This document shows positions 61,062 through 64,000 of a DNA stretch of 64,000 nt, piece after piece (within the stretch, counting starts at the first letter, position 1; the number at the start of each line of letters is the position of its first letter). The translations under genes were made by a program, and so were the position numbers. The notes below the pieces were generated by a model. That model saw nothing but the letters and a program-made list of their open reading frames with translations, did not search any database and was not told the DNA's origin. Source of the DNA: Cynocephalus volans (taxonomy: Eukaryota; Chordata; Mammalia; Dermoptera; Cynocephalidae); the NCBI RefSeq assembly GCF_027409185.1, contig NC_084463.1:109230133-109294132 (forward strand), read 5' to 3'.

Positions 61062-63673
61062 TTAATTCTTCTTGTGGAGGAACTTCATTTTGTTGCCTGT
61101 GGGCCAGAGAGGGCAAAAGGGAGAATATTTCAATGTCATCTCTTCCAACTTCTGCTCCCTCTCCTTCTAGCAGCCCTGACCCTCCTCTCAGTGAAAAAGG
61201 ATTAGAAAGACTGGATTTTACAGCTGTGGTAGATCTGATCCAGGGTAGTGAAAACACTCTAATTAGGGCACTGGCATTAATCACTGTGTGGCTTTGGGCA
61301 AGCCACTTAACCTCTTTGGCCTCAGTTTCCCTTTTAACTGAGACATGCTATGATTCTATGATCTAGCTAGCTGAGTTCCTTGAAGGGAGTGTAACTCTGC
61401 AGGAAGGGCACTCTGGCACTGGTACTTTTGTAGACCCTTTATGGCCTAGAAGAAAACTCACTGGCTCTAACGGCCCTCAGATTCTCTCAGGAAGGAGTGC
61501 ACCCAGAAAGACCTGACTTATACGAGAAGACCTGACATATGACTTATGTGGTTTCCCTTTGTTTTGCAGGTTGGTAAGTACTGTGCTAAATGCCCATGGA
61601 GCACTGGCTGAGAACCTTCTCTTCACCAAGGGATCTCCTGTTCTGTTTATAGCTCTAATATAAATACCTGTTGGCACTGATTGAGTATTTTGGGGCACAG
61701 ATCTCCCAGCCCTCCCTTGTTGAACTTCTCATTTGTAACAAGGCTCCTTACCCAAACCTCGGAGAAACTTATTCATTCCACTTTGCTCAGTGTCTGGGAG
61801 TTCCTCTAAATACTGCTCTACTCGCTGCTCAAAGAGGCCTGGGTAAGAGGAGAGACAGGAACAGGAAAGAGAACAGTTATTGGAGGAATGGACGGGGAAG
61901 CCTATATGAGAGGGACCAATGGGCACAGATGCCAAAAAAGAAGAAAGCAAGTACCTAGGAATATAATTTGTAATAGCATCTTATTAGAATTCAGACTAGC
62001 TCATCAAAACTATCATTACTGACATCTCATGGATGTTCACTGCTAATAACAAGAAGACCCTCGATACCCTGCCTCCTAATGCACATTCCTGAGCTGCAGT
62101 ACAGTAAGGATGGCATTCCTCATTTCAAAGCTTCCCCAATGGACACCTCTACCTTCTTTTAGACCAATGTACCATGTTGTTCCAAAAAGGTGGTTACACT
62201 GAATGAACAGTCTTAGTGTACAGAAGAAATAATAACCCCGAGTTTAGAAAAGTCATGATGAGATGAAAAAGCCCTGGAGTAAGCTGATGAAATAGCTAGA
62301 AATAAGATGACCACCTTCCTTGAATATGGTCTGCCACTAATCTAAGACAGCTAGCCCCATCCTCTCTAAGGGACTGCCCAATCCCTGGGTTCTCCCTCCG
62401 AATTGTTCAGTCTGGTCCTTTTCTCTGAATAAGAAGGGCATCTGAGGAGGGGATGGACAACCAATGGCATGCTGCTCTTAGGTGGAAATGAGTCCCACTC
62501 TAGCCATGTGGCTCCAGTCTGTGCATGGCCTTGTGAGGCATTTACTGGGACAGGAGAAGAAAGCTGCCTTGGAAGTTTCTATCAGAAAAAAAGGGGTGTT
62601 TAGAGGCCCGGTCCTAGCCAATACCTAAGAGCTTTCACCACAGTGCCTAGTTATTCAGCCCTGTTGGTGGCAGGAAAGTTAGAGAAGAGGGCTCATAGCC
62701 CACAACCCCCAAGCTCTTCTTGCCTTACCCTTTGCCCGACACTTTCTTAGCTCCCTGTCTTGAATGAAACCAGCAAACATCTGAGACTCCATAAAAACCT
62801 CAAGAAAACGGCGGATGCTTTTGGAGGCCACAGACTTGCGGAAGGCCTCCCGCTGAAAGGCCCTTTCCCCCTTCTCGCTCTGTGTCAGGAAGAGGGAGTA
62901 GTGCCCAACAGTCTCCACAAAGAACCGGATAAACACCTCCGACACCAGCCCATTGAGGGTATTACATTCTGGAAGGGAAAAGAAAATGTTTGAGGTTCAA
63001 GTCAACAACCTGCAAGGCCTCCAATCTCCAGCTGGAGTAGTCTCCATCTTACCAGCAAAACTTCCACCCAGTACCACTTCTGTGTTCTTGAAACTTTATC
63101 TCTTGTGCTCAAGGGCTTTTAACTAGCCCACGAGCTCCTGGAGGTCAGAAACTGTGCTCTGAACATGGAAGTTGGAACATGGAAGCAAATAATTACTGGA
63201 TGAATGAAAGTAGAAACCAGAGGCAGAGCGCCACTTTCCTCATCACCTGAAGTGATGTGCCTGGCCTCCCAGGAAGAGGAAATTTCCCTCCATCTCCTGC
63301 AAAGGCTTGAGGCAAGGTCTGAGAGGGAGGAATAGTGTCCCACTAGCAATAAGAGTCTTTATGGTTGCAACCTATCTTTGGGTTTTCCTTCCCTCACCTC
63401 CTGGGGTAGAGAAGCCACTAGAGTGAAACAAATGTCCTATCCCTGCAGCCTCATCGGCTAGAAAGGGTCTAATGCAGAGAAACAGAGTGCCGGCCCTAAA
63501 AGGCCCAGACCCACAGCAGAGGGAGTCTGTAGCTGATTCTGCCCAGGCAAGCCTTCCTTACCATCATCGGAGTCGCTGTCAGAGTCCTGGGAGATCAGTT
63601 CATTTTTCCTCTCCAGAGCCTGCTCCAGAGCCGCCTGTAGCTTCCTAGGTAACAATGTGTCCTCATCATCCAT
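61062..63673 (-). CDS. DENND2B: DENND2B (ST5), last four coding exons
   Basis: DENND2B is a DENN-domain guanine exchange factor, reported to act on Rab13 in membrane traffic and cell migration. Exons 63673-63562, 62968-62729, 61838-61752 and 61096-61062 (TAA at 61062-61064) join in phase to 157 residues. They start at Met-Asp-Asp-Glu-Asp and end in Lys-Met-Lys-Phe-Leu-His-Lys-Lys-Asn, matching the human C terminus as I remember it. This is the end of the DENN module (dDENN), with an acidic Asp/Ser run (Asp-Ser-Asp-Ser-Asp-Ser-Asp-Asp) at the first exon border. Splice sites are canonical. Upstream exons lie right of the window. The 35-nt last coding exon is easy to miss, because a longer shadow frame crosses it. 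Confidence 0.97.
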
Positions 63674-63699
63674 CTTCAGAAGAAGGAAGAAACAGTGAT

Positions 63700-63962
63700 A
63701 ATAATCATAGCTGACAATGACTGAGTACTTACTATGTGCTAAGCCCTGTTTGAAGAGCTTAACTGTATACAAGCATACTTCAAAAAGTTCATGGAAAGAT
63801 TTGTATTATCTTTTCATTCTATTTTTCCAAAAAATTTTTGAAGTACCCTCGTAATCTCATTTAATTCTCCCAATAACCCTAATAACTATTATCAACCTCA
63901 TTTTAAGATGAGGAGCTGAGGCACAGAAAGGTTAAGAAATTTGCCCAAGGTTACACAGATAA
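63700..63962 (+). mobile_element. MIR SINE split by a small mariner-like element
   Basis: MIR words 'gagtacttactatgtgcta' (63,723) and 'aagatgaggagctgaggcac' (63,904) flank an unrelated insertion. Rejoining the MIR flanks gives the usual 'atctcatttaattctcc' continuity. Confidence 0.8.
63768..63853. mobile_element. ~86-bp mariner-like MITE inside the MIR
   Basis: Terminal inverted repeats of about 30 bp share TACTTCAAAAA and TGGAAA. Flanking TA dinucleotides fit Tc1/mariner target duplication. It resembles Hsmar2-type ends; the family name is tentative. Confidence 0.6.
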
Positions 63963-64000
63963 AAAGTGGTAGAGCTGGTGGGCATTCACTGCCCAGCCAG

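Larger units (their letters stand above)
63674..64000 (-). other. DENND2B: DENND2B intron reaching the right edge
   Basis: No coding sequence is seen from 63,674 to the end. It contains a MIR element split by a small mariner-like element. Confidence 0.8.

Noticed and set aside
60250-61366. Several 60-167 codon frames around the DENND2B 3' end
   Set aside because: They fall in the 3' UTR and last intron. The true reading ends at the TAA at 61,062-61,064, with a 35-nt last coding segment in phase.

Overview
The window is mammalian nuclear DNA. It is intron-rich, with GT-AG splice sites, MIR/L2/L1/ERVL-type repeats and two CpG-rich segments. Gene content and order match the human 11p15.4 block TRIM66 (minus) - RPL27A (plus) - DENND2B/ST5 (minus). 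No Alu or rodent B1/B2 element is seen. Instead there are at least seven copies (and a fragment) of a tRNA-Ile-derived SINE, as monomers and dimers. This resembles the CYN SINE family described from colugos (Dermoptera), so a colugo such as Galeopterus or Cynocephalus is my best guess; the species call is an inference.

Layout: (1) 1-12,311 is an intron of TRIM66. It holds L2, MIR, L1 and SINE repeats and a decayed TRIM38-like exon on the opposite strand. (2) 12,312-40,524 carries ten consecutive TRIM66 coding exons on the minus strand. Together they form one uninterrupted 753-codon frame: RING, two B-boxes, coiled coil, and the start of the Gln/Pro-rich middle. The PHD and bromodomain lie beyond the left edge. 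The RING is split between exons 16.5 kb apart. The intron between them contains a CCAAT/RFX X-box/CRE cluster at 30.6 kb that could drive a RING-less isoform. (3) 40.5-50.6 kb is the repeat-rich 5' flank or first intron of TRIM66, including an ERV1-like LTR interrupted by a twin-primed L1, an MLT1 LTR and an MLT2 LTR. (4) 50.6-53.94 kb is RPL27A, complete in five exons, with two paralogous H/ACA snoRNAs (SNORA3 family) in introns 3 and 4. (5) 53.9-60.3 kb is intergenic and contains an orphan CpG island at about 56.56-57.11 kb. (6) 60.3-64.0 kb is the 3' end of DENND2B on the minus strand: four coding exons and a 3' UTR.

RPL27A and its intronic snoRNAs form one expression unit: a single 5'TOP-type transcript supplies both a 60S ribosomal protein and rRNA-modifying guides. 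TRIM66 (a chromatin co-repressor of the TIF1 family) and DENND2B (a Rab exchange factor) are independent neighbours. I find no wholly new system. The most useful leads are the intronic TRIM66 promoter candidate, the orphan CpG island, the SINE-plus-flank duplication and the TRIM38-like relic.
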